From the NCBI RefSeq assembly GCF_024448985.1, contig NZ_JAMOII010000008.1, forward strand, positions 62,001-126,000: 64,000 bases of DNA. Reading direction: 5' to 3'. Positions 1 to 8,695 of this stretch are shown piece after piece; the stretch's first letter is position 1, and every line of letters begins with the position of its first letter. The position numbers were made by a program, and so were the translations under genes. Under the pieces are notes generated by a model that did no database searches, was not told the DNA's origin, and was given only the letters and a program-made list of their open reading frames with translations. The stretch comes from Stutzerimonas stutzeri. Lineage in GTDB: Bacteria; Pseudomonadota; Gammaproteobacteria; Pseudomonadales; Pseudomonadaceae.

Positions 1-353
1 ACGGTGCCAACCGGTTTCTCCGGCGAACCACCACCTGGGCCCGCAATACCGCTAACGGCGACGCCGTAATGCGCTCCGCTGGCGCGCAGTGCACCACGCA
101 CCATCGCTTCTACAACCTCCTGACTGACTGCACCGACCTGGGAGAACAGATCGGCTGGCACGCCCAGCTGACGTGTCTTTTGCACATTGGAGTAAGTGAT
201 GAAACCCGACTCGAACCAGGCCGAACTGCCAGCGATGCGGGTAATGGCTTCGGCGATGCCGCCGCCGGTACAGGACTCGGCAGTGGTGACCTGTGCACTG
301 GCAAGCTGCAGCGCGCGGCCCAGTTCGGCGGCGAGTGCTTCGGTCGGGTTCAT
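1..353 (-). CDS. pncC: Nicotinamide-nucleotide amidohydrolase PncC (CinA C-terminal family), 3' end outside window
   Basis: The reading frame starts at the ATG at 353 and runs off the left edge, giving about 117 N-terminal residues. It shows the CinA C-terminal signature TAESCTGG near residues 24-31 and SGIAGPGGGSPEKPVGT at the visible end, the family's substrate-binding Ser and Gly-rich loops. The family deamidates nicotinamide mononucleotide to nicotinate mononucleotide in pyridine nucleotide salvage. The short N-terminus shows it is the stand-alone CinA-C form, without the MoaB-like domain of full CinA. In pseudomonads this gene usually lies between mutS and recA, which fits mutS being nearby and divergent. 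Only the missing C-terminus limits certainty. Confidence 0.88.
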   Translation of the reverse strand, partial: MNPTEALAAELGRALQLASAQVTTAESCTGGGIAEAITRIAGSSAWFESGFITYSNVQKTRQLGVPADLFSQVGAVSQEVVEAMVRGALRASGAHYGVAVSGIAGPGGGSPEKPVGT

Positions 354-470
354 CGCGATGTCCTCAGTGCAACGAAAAGACTACAGCCTACCTCAGCCAA
401 AGGCGCTGTACAGCCGGTCTTCCGTTGGCCCATTGGAATCAGCACGCATTCCAAAGCTGTCCTTGGACAA

Positions 471-498
471 TAGAAAACAGCCCCGCCGAAGCGGGGCT
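471..498 (-). terminator. Rho-independent terminator of the small acidic protein gene
   Basis: Read on the minus strand there is an 8-bp perfect stem AGCCCCGC / GCGGGGCT closed by a TTCG tetraloop and followed by GTTTTCTA. It begins about 24 bases after the stop codon of the gene at 522-689, so it most likely ends that transcript before pncC. Confidence 0.8.
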
Positions 499-521
499 GA
501 TCATCTTCAAGCGGAAGCTTT

Positions 522-689
522 TCAGACCGTCGGAATGTCTGGATCGTCCTCGAACAACTCGACGTCCTCGTCGGTCAGCTCGCCATTGTCCGGATCCGAC
601 ATGGGTGCGTCGTCGATGCCGGCGCCTTCCGGGTCGCCGGGTAGCTGCGCAGACGAATCGGGATTGTTAGGGTCGCTTTGGTCTTGCAT
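522..689 (-). CDS. Small acidic conserved hypothetical protein (55 aa)
   Basis: A short frame reading MQDQSDPNNPDSSAQLPGDP and ending DVELFEDDPDIPTV. It is very rich in Asp, Glu and Pro, has almost no basic residues, and shows no signal peptide, membrane segment or cysteine, so it is probably disordered and cytosolic. A strong GGAGG Shine-Dalgarno at 696-700 sits 6 bases from the chosen ATG at 689. An in-frame ATG directly before it (690-692) is only 3 bases from the Shine-Dalgarno and is less likely. A clean terminator follows the stop. Codon use and both signals make it a real gene; function is unknown. Confidence 0.7.
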   Translation of the reverse strand: MQDQSDPNNPDSSAQLPGDPEGAGIDDAPMSDPDNGELTDEDVELFEDDPDIPTV

Positions 690-955
690 CATTCACCTCC
701 AACGAGGCCGCCTGTGGCCTCCTGTCATTCGAGCGGCACAGAGATGGATCGTGCAGACCGCCAGTCAGGATCAGGCCGACGTCCCCCGTCGACATTCGCT
801 TCCGACCGCGCGTTAGCCCGGACTGATGGCCGTGATAACCTTGCGTCCCCCAAAAGGACGAGCGGCGAACTTCGAACCATTCGGCGCGAATACAACCCGA
901 CTGCCTGACCTCAATCCTGCCCCACCGCAAACACTCGAACAGCTCTAATTCATTG

Positions 956-3535
956 ATGAAAAAAGAAATTCAGGATCTTTCCAAGCATACGCCCATGATG
1001 CAGCAATATTGGAAGCTCAAGCGCGAGCATCCAGATCAGCTGATGTTCTACCGCATGGGCGACTTCTATGAGCTGTTCTACGAGGACGCCAAGAAGGCTG
1101 CCAAACTACTGGATATCACTCTCACCGCGCGTGGCCAGTCGGGCGGTAATGCCATCCCCATGGCCGGGATTCCCTTTCATTCTGCCGAGGGCTATCTCAG
1201 CCGCCTGGTGAAGCTTGGCGAGTCAGTGGTGATCTGTGAGCAAATAGGCGATCCGGCCACCAGCAAGGGACCGGTGGAGCGCCAGGTGGTTCGCATCGTT
1301 ACCCCTGGCACGGTGAGCGACGAGGCGCTGCTCGATGAACATCGCGACAACCTGCTGGCCGCAGTGGTCGGCGATGAGAGGTTGTTCGGACTCTCGGTGC
1401 TGGACATCACCAGTGGTCGCTTCACGGTGCAGGAATTCGGCGGCTGGGAAACCCTGCTAGCCGAAGTGGAGCGGTTGAATCCCGCCGAACTGATGATCCC
1501 CGATGACTGGCCCGCAGGCCTGCCGTTGGAAAGACGCCGTGGCGTGCGCCGTCGTGCGCCTTGGGATTTCGACCGCGACAGCGCCTTCAAGGGCCTCTGC
1601 CAGCAGTTCACGACCCAGGACCTGAAAGGCTTCGGCTGCGAGAAGCTGACCCTGGCCATCGGTGCCGCCGGCTGCCTGCTGACCTATGCCAAGGAGACCC
1701 AGCGCACCGCCCTGCACCATCTGCGCAGCCTGCGTCATGAACGCCTCGACGACAGCGTGGTACTGGACGGCGCCACCCGACGCAACCTGGAGCTGGACAT
1801 CAACCTTGGCGGCGGGCGCGACAACACCCTGCAATCGGTGGTCGACCGCTGTCAGACCGCCATGGGTTCGCGCCTGCTGAGCCGCTGGCTGAACCGCCCG
1901 CTGCGCGATCGCCGGGTGCTGGAAGCTCGCCAGGACTCGATTACCTGCCTGCTGGAACACTACCGCTTCGAGCAGGTCCAGCCGCAGCTCAAGGAAATCG
2001 GCGACCTGGAACGCATCCTTGCCCGGATTGGTCTGCGCAACGCTCGCCCGCGTGACCTGGCCCGCCTGCGCGATGCGCTGGCCGCCCTGCCGCAACTGCA
2101 GGCGGGCATGCAGGAGCTGGTGGCACCGCACCTGATCGAACTGGCCGCGAGCATCCGCACCTACCCTGAACTGGCCGAGCTGTTGACCCGCGCCATCATC
2201 GACAACCCGCCTGCGGTGATCCGCGAAGGCGGCGTGCTCAAGACCGGATACGATGCGGAGCTGGACGAATTACAGTCGCTCTCCGAGAACGCCGGCCAGT
2301 ACCTGATGGACCTGGAGACGCGCGAGAAGGCACGCACCGGGCTGGCCAACCTCAAGGTCGGCTACAACCGCGTCCACGGCTACTTCATCGAGCTGCCGAG
2401 CAAGCAGGCCGAATCCGCCCCCGCCGACTACATCCGCAGGCAAACGCTCAAGGGCGCCGAGCGCTTCATCACGCCGGAACTCAAGGAATTCGAGGACAAG
2501 GCACTGTCGGCCAAGAGCCGCGCCCTGGCCCGTGAAAAACAGCTATATGAGGAATTGCTGGAACTGCTGATCGGCCACTTGGCGCCCCTGCAGGACTCCG
2601 CCGCCGCGCTGGCCGAGCTGGACGTGTTGAGCAACCTCGCCGAACGCGCGCTGACCCTCGATCTGAACCGTCCACGCTTCGTCGAACAGCCCTGCATGCG
2701 CATCGAGCAGGGCCGTCATCCGGTAGTCGAGCAGGTGCTGCAGACGCCCTTCGTCGCCAACGACCTGGGACTCGACGACGACACCCGCATGCTGGTGATC
2801 ACCGGGCCGAACATGGGCGGTAAATCCACCTACATGCGCCAGACGGCGCTAATCGTGTTGCTGGCGCAAATCGGCAGCTTCGTCCCGGCCAAGGCCTGCG
2901 AGCTGTCGCTGGTGGACCGCATATTCACCCGTATCGGCTCTTCCGATGACCTGGCCGGCGGTCGCTCCACTTTCATGGTGGAGATGAGCGAAACCGCCAA
3001 CATCCTGCATAACGCCAGCGACCGCAGCTTGGTATTGATGGATGAAGTCGGCCGTGGCACCAGCACCTTCGACGGCCTGTCGCTGGCCTGGGCCGCTGCC
3101 GAACACCTGGCAAAGCTTCGCGCCTTCACACTGTTCGCCACTCACTATTTCGAGCTGACCGTGCTGCCGGAAAGCGAACCGGTGGTGGCCAACGTGCATC
3201 TGTCGGCCACCGAGCACAACGAGCGCATCGTCTTCCTGCATCACATACTGCCCGGCCCAGCCAGCCAAAGCTACGGCCTAGCAGTGGCGCAGCTGGCCGG
3301 CGTGCCGGGCGAAGTGATCCAGCGCGCCCGCGACCATCTGTCGCGCCTGGAAACCACCAGCCTGCCCCACGAAATGCCGAAAATAGAGCCCGGCCAGCCC
3401 GCGCCGCCGCTGCAGAACGATCTGTTTGCCAGCCTGCCGCACCCGGTCATCGAGGCGCTGGGCAAGGTTCAGCCCGATGACCTGACCCCGCGTCAAGCGC
3501 TGGAGCTGCTATACAAGCTGAAAACGCAAATCTGA
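956..3535 (+). CDS. mutS: DNA mismatch repair protein MutS (859 aa)
   Basis: MutS recognises mismatches and small loops and, with MutL, starts mismatch repair. The mismatch-wedge motif GDFYELF is at residues 35-41, with Phe37 and Glu39 as the base-contacting pair. The ABC-type ATPase Walker [11 protein letters not shown] spans about 616-625 and the Walker B/D-loop [12 protein letters not shown] starts at 696. The length is normal for proteobacterial MutS (about 855). A TTG at 953 directly precedes the ATG at 956; the ATG is preferred. The neighbour fdxA follows on the same strand, as in other pseudomonads. Confidence 0.98.
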   Translation: MKKEIQDLSKHTPMMQQYWKLKREHPDQLMFYRMGDFYELFYEDAKKAAKLLDITLTARGQSGGNAIPMAGIPFHSAEGYLSRLVKLGESVVICEQIGDPATSKGPVERQVVRIVTPGTVSDEALLDEHRDNLLAAVVGDERLFGLSVLDITSGRFTVQEFGGWETLLAEVERLNPAELMIPDDWPAGLPLERRRGVRRRAPWDFDRDSAFKGLCQQFTTQDLKGFGCEKLTLAIGAAGCLLTYAKETQRTALHHLRSLRHERLDDSVVLDGATRRNLELDINLGGGRDNTLQSVVDRCQTAMGSRLLSRWLNRPLRDRRVLEARQDSITCLLEHYRFEQVQPQLKEIGDLERILARIGLRNARPRDLARLRDALAALPQLQAGMQELVAPHLIELAASIRTYPELAELLTRAIIDNPPAVIREGGVLKTGYDAELDELQSLSENAGQYLMDLETREKARTGLANLKVGYNRVHGYFIELPSKQAESAPADYIRRQTLKGAERFITPELKEFEDKALSAKSRALAREKQLYEELLELLIGHLAPLQDSAAALAELDVLSNLAERALTLDLNRPRFVEQPCMRIEQGRHPVVEQVLQTPFVANDLGLDDDTRMLVITGPNMGGKSTYMRQTALIVLLAQIGSFVPAKACELSLVDRIFTRIGSSDDLAGGRSTFMVEMSETANILHNASDRSLVLMDEVGRGTSTFDGLSLAWAAAEHLAKLRAFTLFATHYFELTVLPESEPVVANVHLSATEHNERIVFLHHILPGPASQSYGLAVAQLAGVPGEVIQRARDHLSRLETTSLPHEMPKIEPGQPAPPLQNDLFASLPHPVIEALGKVQPDDLTPRQALELLYKLKTQI

Positions 3536-3559
3536 CGGGCCGCAAAAAGCTGCTAGAAT
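3532..3559 (+). promoter_or_regulatory. Candidate sigma-70 promoter of fdxA
   Basis: A CTGACG -35 box (3532-3537) overlaps the mutS stop codon and is spaced 16 bases from a TAGAAT -10 box (3554-3559). About 105 bases separate it from the fdxA ATG. It would let fdxA be transcribed independently of mutS. Inference from consensus match only. Confidence 0.5.
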
Positions 3560-3664
3560 CGCGCGCATTTTTGGACATGAGCGGCATTTGCCTGGTGCCG
3601 CTGAGCCTGCCGAACCGGGGGCATCATTGCAACGCCACCCGAAACGCCTGAGGAGATAATAGAA

Positions 3665-3988
3665 ATGACCTTCGTCGTCACCGACAACTGCATCAAGTGC
3701 AAGTACACCGATTGCGTAGAAGTCTGTCCGGTGGACTGTTTCTACGAAGGCCCGAACTTCCTAGTCATTCACCCGGACGAGTGCATCGATTGCGCGCTCT
3801 GCGAGCCGGAATGCCCCGCCCAAGCGATCTTCTCCGAAGACGAGGTGCCGGAAGACCAGCAGGAATACATCGAGCTGAACGCTGATCTGGCTGAAGTTTG
3901 GCCGAACATCACTGAGAAGAAGGACTCGCTGCCTGACGCCGAAGAATGGGACGGCGTGAAGGACAAGCTGCAGTATCTGGAGCGCTGA
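3665..3988 (+). CDS. fdxA: 7Fe ferredoxin FdxA (107 aa)
   Basis: A small cytosolic electron carrier of the Azotobacter FdI / Pseudomonas FdxA family with one [3Fe-4S] and one [4Fe-4S] cluster. By comparison with Azotobacter FdI, Cys9, Cys17 and Cys50 should bind the 3Fe cluster and Cys21, Cys40, Cys43 and Cys46 the 4Fe cluster; all are present (motifs [13 protein letters not shown] and [11 protein letters not shown]). The C-terminal tail of about 50 residues is the usual acidic extension. An AGGAGA Shine-Dalgarno precedes the ATG. A strong terminator follows, so it is the last gene of its transcript. The next gene is murB on the other strand, not rpoS as in P. aeruginosa. Confidence 0.95.
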   Translation: MTFVVTDNCIKCKYTDCVEVCPVDCFYEGPNFLVIHPDECIDCALCEPECPAQAIFSEDEVPEDQQEYIELNADLAEVWPNITEKKDSLPDAEEWDGVKDKLQYLER

Positions 3989-4006
3989 GCCGCTACCGAT
4001 AACGAA

Positions 4007-4040
4007 GAAAAAGGGGATGCTTCTGCATCCCTTTTTCGTT
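4007..4040. terminator. Bidirectional terminator between fdxA and murB
   Basis: GGATGC TTCT GCATCC forms the core of a 12-bp stem that extends with AAAAAG / CTTTTT on each side. A-rich and T-rich flanks allow termination of both the rightward fdxA transcript and the leftward murB operon. Confidence 0.85.
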
Positions 4041-4091
4041 CAATCCTTGGCAGCCAACTCAACCGGAAAGTAGCGGGCCTCGGCAGGTCGG

Positions 4092-5111
4092 CTAGATAAC
4101 GTTCGGCTCTATTTCCAGCTGCACACCGAAACGCTCGCCGATATCCCTCTGAATGCGCCGAGCAAGCTCCAGAATCTGCCGTCCGGTGGCCTCACCGTAG
4201 TTGACGAGAACCAGCGCTTGCAGTTTATGCACGCCAGCATCACCTTCCCGATAACCTTTCCAGCCGGCCCTTTCGATCAGCCAACCAGCCGCAAGCTTGA
4301 CCTGCCCATCCCCCTGCGCAAACGCCACCAGTTCCGGAAAGCGTTCGCGCAAGATGTCAGCTGCCGCCTGAGACACCAAAGGGTTCTTAAAGAAGCTGCC
4401 GGCGTTGCCCAGGACGCTCGGATCGGGCAGTTTCTCGCTGCGAATCGAACATATTGCACGGCTTACATCCGCCGGCGTCGGGGACTCGATAGCATGCTGT
4501 TGCAGCCAATGACGAAGCGGTCCGTATTCGAGCTTTAAATTCGGTGTCCGCTGCAACTCGAAGCGCACCCGCAGAATGATGTAGCGCTCGGGTTGGCGCT
4601 TGAACACGCTGTCGCGATAACCGAATTCACACCCCTGCGGACTGAACTCAACGAGCTCCCCGGTTTCCCGATCCAACGCCGTCAGCCCTGCGAAGACATC
4701 CTTGATCTCGACGCCGTACGCTCCGACATTCTGAATGGGCGCAGCGCCGACGGTACCTGGAATCAGGCTGAGATTTTCCAGCCCGTACAGGCCGAGCGCC
4801 AGACTGTGCAGCACGAAGGGATGCCAGGGTTCTCCCGCCTCCGCCTCGATCACCGCCCGCTCCCCGTCATCCTCGACAATCCGAATGCCTCTGCTGGCCA
4901 TACGCAGCACTAGTGCATCCACATCCCCGGTCAGCACCAAGTTGCTGCCGCCGCCGAGCATCCACGGTCGAACGCCGAGACGCCTAGCCTCTGCGAGCGC
5001 TTCGATGACCTCTTGATCGTCATGCGCTTCGGCAAAGCGCGTCGCGCGCGCCTCGACGGCGAAGGTATTGAACGGTTTAAGCGAGCGATTCTGCTCAATG
5101 AGAAGACTCAC
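4092..5111 (-). CDS. murB: UDP-N-acetylenolpyruvoylglucosamine reductase MurB (339 aa)
   Basis: MurB reduces UDP-GlcNAc-enolpyruvate to UDP-MurNAc with NADPH and FAD, the second step of peptidoglycan precursor synthesis in the cytoplasm. FAD-binding segments are visible as LGGGSNLVL near residue 55 and IPGTVGAAPIQNVGAYG near 118-134; the proton-donor Ser lies in NAGSFFKNP. The length matches the E. coli type I enzyme. Its start overlaps the stop of the tyrosine phosphatase gene by 4 bases, so translation is coupled, and it is the last gene of the comEC-led operon before the terminator. Confidence 0.97.
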   Translation of the reverse strand: MSLLIEQNRSLKPFNTFAVEARATRFAEAHDDQEVIEALAEARRLGVRPWMLGGGSNLVLTGDVDALVLRMASRGIRIVEDDGERAVIEAEAGEPWHPFVLHSLALGLYGLENLSLIPGTVGAAPIQNVGAYGVEIKDVFAGLTALDRETGELVEFSPQGCEFGYRDSVFKRQPERYIILRVRFELQRTPNLKLEYGPLRHWLQQHAIESPTPADVSRAICSIRSEKLPDPSVLGNAGSFFKNPLVSQAAADILRERFPELVAFAQGDGQVKLAAGWLIERAGWKGYREGDAGVHKLQALVLVNYGEATGRQILELARRIQRDIGERFGVQLEIEPNVI

Positions 5112-5572
5112 AGACGCCCCCGGATTTCGCAGAGCAGCGCCGCGGATGCCCTCTCCACCAACTCAAGCACCCGCTCGAAGCCCTCGTCGCCACCAAAATA
5201 CGGATCGGGCACAATGTCCTCGCCCAGCTTGTAGCGGCGCAGGAACAGGTCGAGTTCACTACGCGAATCAGCAGGCCGCAGCGCCTGCAATCGCTCCAAG
5301 TTGTCATGATCCATCGCCAGAATCAGATCAAAGCGCCGGAAATCATCCTCTATCACCTGCCGCGCTCTCAGCGCACTGAGATCGTAGCCTCGTCTGGCGG
5401 CGGCCAGGCAAGACCGCTGATCCGGCCCCTTTCCAACGTGCCAGTCACCGGTTCCGGCCGAATCGATGCTGATTCGATCATCCAGCTGGGCATCCTGAAC
5501 ACACTTACGAAACACGGCCTCAGCAGTGGGCGAACGGCAGATATTCCCCATGCAAACGAACAGAACCTTCAC
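5108..5572 (-). CDS. Low-molecular-weight protein tyrosine phosphatase (154 aa)
   Basis: The N-terminus carries the LMW-PTP P-loop CMGNICRS (C-X5-R, Cys7 nucleophile), and the general-acid Asp lies in VPDPYFGG toward the C-terminus. The length is typical for the family (about 150). Members dephosphorylate phosphotyrosine on proteins; in bacteria many act on BY-kinases that control exopolysaccharide, but no kinase gene lies here, so the substrate is unknown. It overlaps kdsB and murB by 4 bases each, inside an envelope-biosynthesis operon. Confidence 0.93.
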   Translation of the reverse strand: MKVLFVCMGNICRSPTAEAVFRKCVQDAQLDDRISIDSAGTGDWHVGKGPDQRSCLAAARRGYDLSALRARQVIEDDFRRFDLILAMDHDNLERLQALRPADSRSELDLFLRRYKLGEDIVPDPYFGGDEGFERVLELVERASAALLCEIRGRL

Positions 5573-6339
5573 GCTCGGGCTCCGAGCAACTTACGGACGC
5601 GCTCGAGATCCTCGGCGGTGTCGACCCCTGCCGGAGGCGCCTCGACCGCATCGGCCACGTGAATGCGCTGGCCGTGCCAGAGGGCACGCAGCTGCTCAAG
5701 GCACTCGGTGTTCTCCAGCCAGCAGGGGCCCCAGGCTACGAAGTCAACCAGGAACCCGGCTCGGTAGGCATAGATACCGATATGTCGGCGATATGGAACG
5801 CCGGACGGCAAAGCATTCCGGTCCTGTGCAAATTCGTCCCGCGCCCAAGGCAGTGGCGCACGACTGAATGTCAGCGCCAAACCATTGATATCGCTGAGCA
5901 CTTTGACCACGTTCGGATTGAACAACGCCTGCGAATCGCTGATCGGCTCGGCAAGGGTAGCGATTGCCGCTTCGGGGTGCGCGGCCAGGTTGAATGCGAC
6001 CTGATCGATCACCGAAGGGGGAATCAACGGCTCGTCGCCCTGCACATTGACCACTATTGCATCTGTCGCGAGACCCAGCTTTTCCGCCACTTCGGCAAGG
6101 CGATCCGTCCCCGAGTTGTGCTCGACTCGGGTCAGCACGGCGTCCGCACCAAAGCCTTCGCAGGCCTCCAGAATGCGCTGGTCATCGGTCGCCACCACCA
6201 CCCGTTGCGCACCACTCTTGCACGCCTGTTCCCAGACGTGGCGGATCATCGGTTTGCCTGCGATATCTTGTAGCGGTTTGCCAGGCAAGCGGCTGGACGC
6301 GTAACGCGCCGGGATCACAACGGTATAGGAGCTACTCAT
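5569..6339 (-). CDS. kdsB: 3-deoxy-manno-octulosonate cytidylyltransferase KdsB (256 aa)
   Basis: Activates Kdo with CTP to CMP-Kdo for the LPS inner core. The nucleotide-binding N-terminus [20 protein letters not shown] (residues about 9-28) is the family signature, followed by [11 protein letters not shown] and an internal [11 protein letters not shown] motif. The length is normal (E. coli 248). It overlaps the Trm112-like gene upstream and the phosphatase gene downstream by 4 bases, showing a single transcript with lpxK, another LPS gene. Confidence 0.97.
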   Translation of the reverse strand: MSSSYTVVIPARYASSRLPGKPLQDIAGKPMIRHVWEQACKSGAQRVVVATDDQRILEACEGFGADAVLTRVEHNSGTDRLAEVAEKLGLATDAIVVNVQGDEPLIPPSVIDQVAFNLAAHPEAAIATLAEPISDSQALFNPNVVKVLSDINGLALTFSRAPLPWARDEFAQDRNALPSGVPYRRHIGIYAYRAGFLVDFVAWGPCWLENTECLEQLRALWHGQRIHVADAVEAPPAGVDTAEDLERVRKLLGARA

Positions 6340-6521
6340 TTGTCCAGACGCTCATCCACTTCGAGGGTGCGGGCTTCACTCTCCAACATCACCGGGATCC
6401 CGTCTCGCACGGGAAAGGCCATGCCGTCAGCCTTACAGATCAGTTCGGACTTGTCGTCGGCCAGCTTCAGCGGACCCTTGCAGAGGGGGCAGGCGAGAAT
6501 ATCGAGCAGTTTGGTATCCAT
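6336..6521 (-). CDS. Trm112/YcaR family small zinc-ribbon-like protein (61 aa)
   Basis: [18 protein letters not shown] is the Trm112/UPF0434 signature with Cys11 and Cys14; a third Cys is at 29, and [11 protein letters not shown] closes the fold. A longer upstream reading frame exists, but the ATG at 6521 gives the exact family start and length. Eukaryotic Trm112 is a methyltransferase partner; the bacterial role between lpxK and kdsB is not settled. It overlaps kdsB by 4 bases. Family assignment is secure, function is not. Confidence 0.92.
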   Translation of the reverse strand: MDTKLLDILACPLCKGPLKLADDKSELICKADGMAFPVRDGIPVMLESEARTLEVDERLDK

Positions 6522-6562
6522 GCGCAGTCCTTGGATCGACCGCACCAGGCAAGTCGAGCGGC

Positions 6563-7567
6563 TTAGGGGTGTTCCGGCAGCAGTCGGTCCAGCTGGGCAT
6601 CGAACCAGGTCACGAATGCCGCCGAAGGCGCGGCCTGTACCTGCAGATAGCACCAACCCGGCAACGCGAATGCCCGGCATTTGACCGCATCCTTCTCCGT
6701 CATCACTAAGGGGAGCTCGGGGCTGAAACTCAACTGCTCCAGGCTATAGCGAGCGTGATCGGCAAAGGGGTGCGGAATCGGTCGCCAGTGTAGCGCCTCG
6801 AGCGTGGTGAAGAAACGCTGCGGATTGCCGATTCCGGCGACCGCATGCAGCTGCTGACCCCGAGGGAAATGATCGAGCGGCCAGCTCTGTCCGCTGACCA
6901 ACTCGACCAAACGTGATGGCTGCAGGGCAAAGGCGAAACCGGAGGGGTCGTCGGCAAGCGCTCCATTGAAAAGCACCGCATCGACCGACTCCAGCCGCTC
7001 CACTGGCTCACGCAATGGGCCGGCCGGCAGGCAGCGACGGTTGCCGAGCCCGCGGGCGGCATCGATTAGCACCAGCTCAAGATCACGTGCAAGCCGGTAG
7101 TGCTGTAAACCATCGTCGGAAAGAATCAGATCGAGCGATTCGATCTTCAGTAGCTCGCGAACCGCACGGGCGCGATCCGGATCGATCATCACCGGTACGC
7201 CCGTCCGTTGCGCGATCAGTAACGGCTCGTCGCCCGCCTCGGCCGCTGTCTGCTCGGGCATTACCCGCCACGGATGGGCCGGTGGCGTGGCGCCGTAACC
7301 CCGACTGACCACGCCGACCTTAAGGCCGCGCTGGCGACAATGCTCGATGAGCCAAAGAATCAGAGGCGTCTTGCCGGTTCCGCCAACGGTGATATTGCCC
7401 ACCACCACCACGGGCACCGGGGCCCGATAACGGTCGGTCGAACCACTGAGAAACTTCTGTCGCTTGGTAACGACCACCCGCCGGTAAACCGCCTCCCATG
7501 GGGCGAGCAGGGCCAGAGCCGGGTGCCCTTGATACCAGGCTCGCTGTAGACGTTCGGCAAAGGACAT
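6563..7567 (-). CDS. lpxK: Tetraacyldisaccharide 4'-kinase LpxK (334 aa)
   Basis: Phosphorylates the 4' position of the lipid A disaccharide at the inner membrane. The P-loop lies in [14 protein letters not shown] (about residues 56-69), the specific LpxK Walker A. SRGYG and the SDDGLQHY motif (general base region) follow. The length is usual (E. coli 328). Its first base overlaps the last base of exbD, so it is in the same operon. Confidence 0.97.
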   Translation of the reverse strand: MSFAERLQRAWYQGHPALALLAPWEAVYRRVVVTKRQKFLSGSTDRYRAPVPVVVVGNITVGGTGKTPLILWLIEHCRQRGLKVGVVSRGYGATPPAHPWRVMPEQTAAEAGDEPLLIAQRTGVPVMIDPDRARAVRELLKIESLDLILSDDGLQHYRLARDLELVLIDAARGLGNRRCLPAGPLREPVERLESVDAVLFNGALADDPSGFAFALQPSRLVELVSGQSWPLDHFPRGQQLHAVAGIGNPQRFFTTLEALHWRPIPHPFADHARYSLEQLSFSPELPLVMTEKDAVKCRAFALPGWCYLQVQAAPSAAFVTWFDAQLDRLLPEHP

Positions 7568-7995
7568 CAGGGTTCCGGCTGGGCCTCGACGGTAGTGATG
7601 CGCAGCTGTGCAAAGCCCAATTTACCCGCCGCATCCATGGCGGTGATGACCGCCTGATGTGGCGTCTTACCGTCGGCGCTGATTACCATCGGCAGATTGG
7701 TGTCGCCCTCTGATTCCTTGCTGAGTGCTGCCATGAGCGTGCTCAGATCATGCTTGATCAAGGTCTTGCCATTGAGGGTGAATTTACCTTCGACATCGAT
7801 GACCACTTCCAGCCGCTTTGTCTCGGCTTGCTGTGGTGGCGTACCGCTGGCCGCTTCAGGCAGATCGACTTGGAGCTGGGTTTCACGGGTGAAGGTTGTC
7901 GTCACCACGAAGAACAGCAGCAGGATAAACACTACATCGATCAGCGGCGCCAGGCCGATATCGACGTTTTCCCGCGCCTTGCGTCGAAATTTCAC
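7567..7995 (-). CDS. exbD: ExbD/TolR family biopolymer transport protein (142 aa)
   Basis: A single N-terminal membrane helix (about residues 14-38) holds the essential Asp20 in [13 protein letters not shown]; the rest is periplasmic. ExbD forms the proton-driven motor with ExbB and normally energises TonB or a TonB-like partner. No tonB gene is present here. The pair lies just downstream of comEC; in P. stutzeri the homologous exbB next to comA(comEC) has been linked to natural transformation. It overlaps exbB by 4 bases. Confidence 0.92.
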   Translation of the reverse strand: MKFRRKARENVDIGLAPLIDVVFILLLFFVVTTTFTRETQLQVDLPEAASGTPPQQAETKRLEVVIDVEGKFTLNGKTLIKHDLSTLMAALSKESEGDTNLPMVISADGKTPHQAVITAMDAAGKLGFAQLRITTVEAQPEP

Positions 7996-8624
7996 GCCTT
8001 GCCCTCACCCAGATCGACGTCACGGTCGCCCTGTACGACCTCGACCAGCTTGATCGCTTGCTGCTCCATGCCGACCACCAGTTCTTCGACGCGGCGTAGC
8101 AGGAAACGATGGAAAAACAATGCTGGGATTCCGACCATCAAACCTGCTGCAGTGGTGATCAACGCCTTGGAAATACCCGCTGCGAGCAACGGTGCGTTCG
8201 CCATGCCGGAGCCCATGAAGGCACTGAAAATCTCAATCATCCCAAGCACCGTACCCAGCAGCCCAAGCAGTGGAGCGATCCCGGCGATGGTGCCCAGTGC
8301 ATTGAGGTAACGCTCGAGGTCATGGACGACACGCGCCGCAGCCTCCTCAATGCACTCTTTCATGATCTCCCGGCCATGTTTGGAGTTAGCCAGGCCTGCT
8401 GCCAGAATCTCGCCTAGCGGCGAATCGGCGCGCAACTCCTTGAGCTTCTGATTACTGAGCTTCTTTTCCTTGATCCACTTCCACACCTGGCCGAGCAGAT
8501 GCGGCGGGGTCACGCGAGCAGGCCGTAGCGTCCACAGCCTTTCGGCGACGATACCAGCGGCAGCGATGGAACAGAAAATGATTGGCAGCATTATCCAGCC
8601 GCCCGCTTTAACCAGCTCCCACAC
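7992..8624 (-). CDS. exbB: ExbB/TolQ/MotA family proton channel protein (210 aa)
   Basis: Three membrane segments are visible: residues about 9-27, a second in LNALGTIAGIAPLLGLLGTV, and a third in ISKALITTAAGLMVGIPALF. The conserved Gly/Pro-rich IAPLLGLLGTVLGMI and the polar ISKALITTAAGL are the ExbB/TolQ proton-path motifs. It forms the pentameric channel around ExbD. Gene order comEC-exbB-exbD-lpxK suggests one operon; it is 71 bases after comEC. The substrate-side partner is not encoded here. Confidence 0.92.
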   Translation of the reverse strand: MWELVKAGGWIMLPIIFCSIAAAGIVAERLWTLRPARVTPPHLLGQVWKWIKEKKLSNQKLKELRADSPLGEILAAGLANSKHGREIMKECIEEAAARVVHDLERYLNALGTIAGIAPLLGLLGTVLGMIEIFSAFMGSGMANAPLLAAGISKALITTAAGLMVGIPALFFHRFLLRRVEELVVGMEQQAIKLVEVVQGDRDVDLGEGKA

Positions 8625-8695
8625 GAGATGAATCCCCCTCGAAAAAGTGGCGCCACTCTAGCATAGGGTCGATGGGCAGCCGACGGCCTCGGTTC

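Noticed and set aside
4008-4091. RsmZ-like small RNA after fdxA
   Set aside because: The region contains only a terminator; no series of GGA-containing loops is present.
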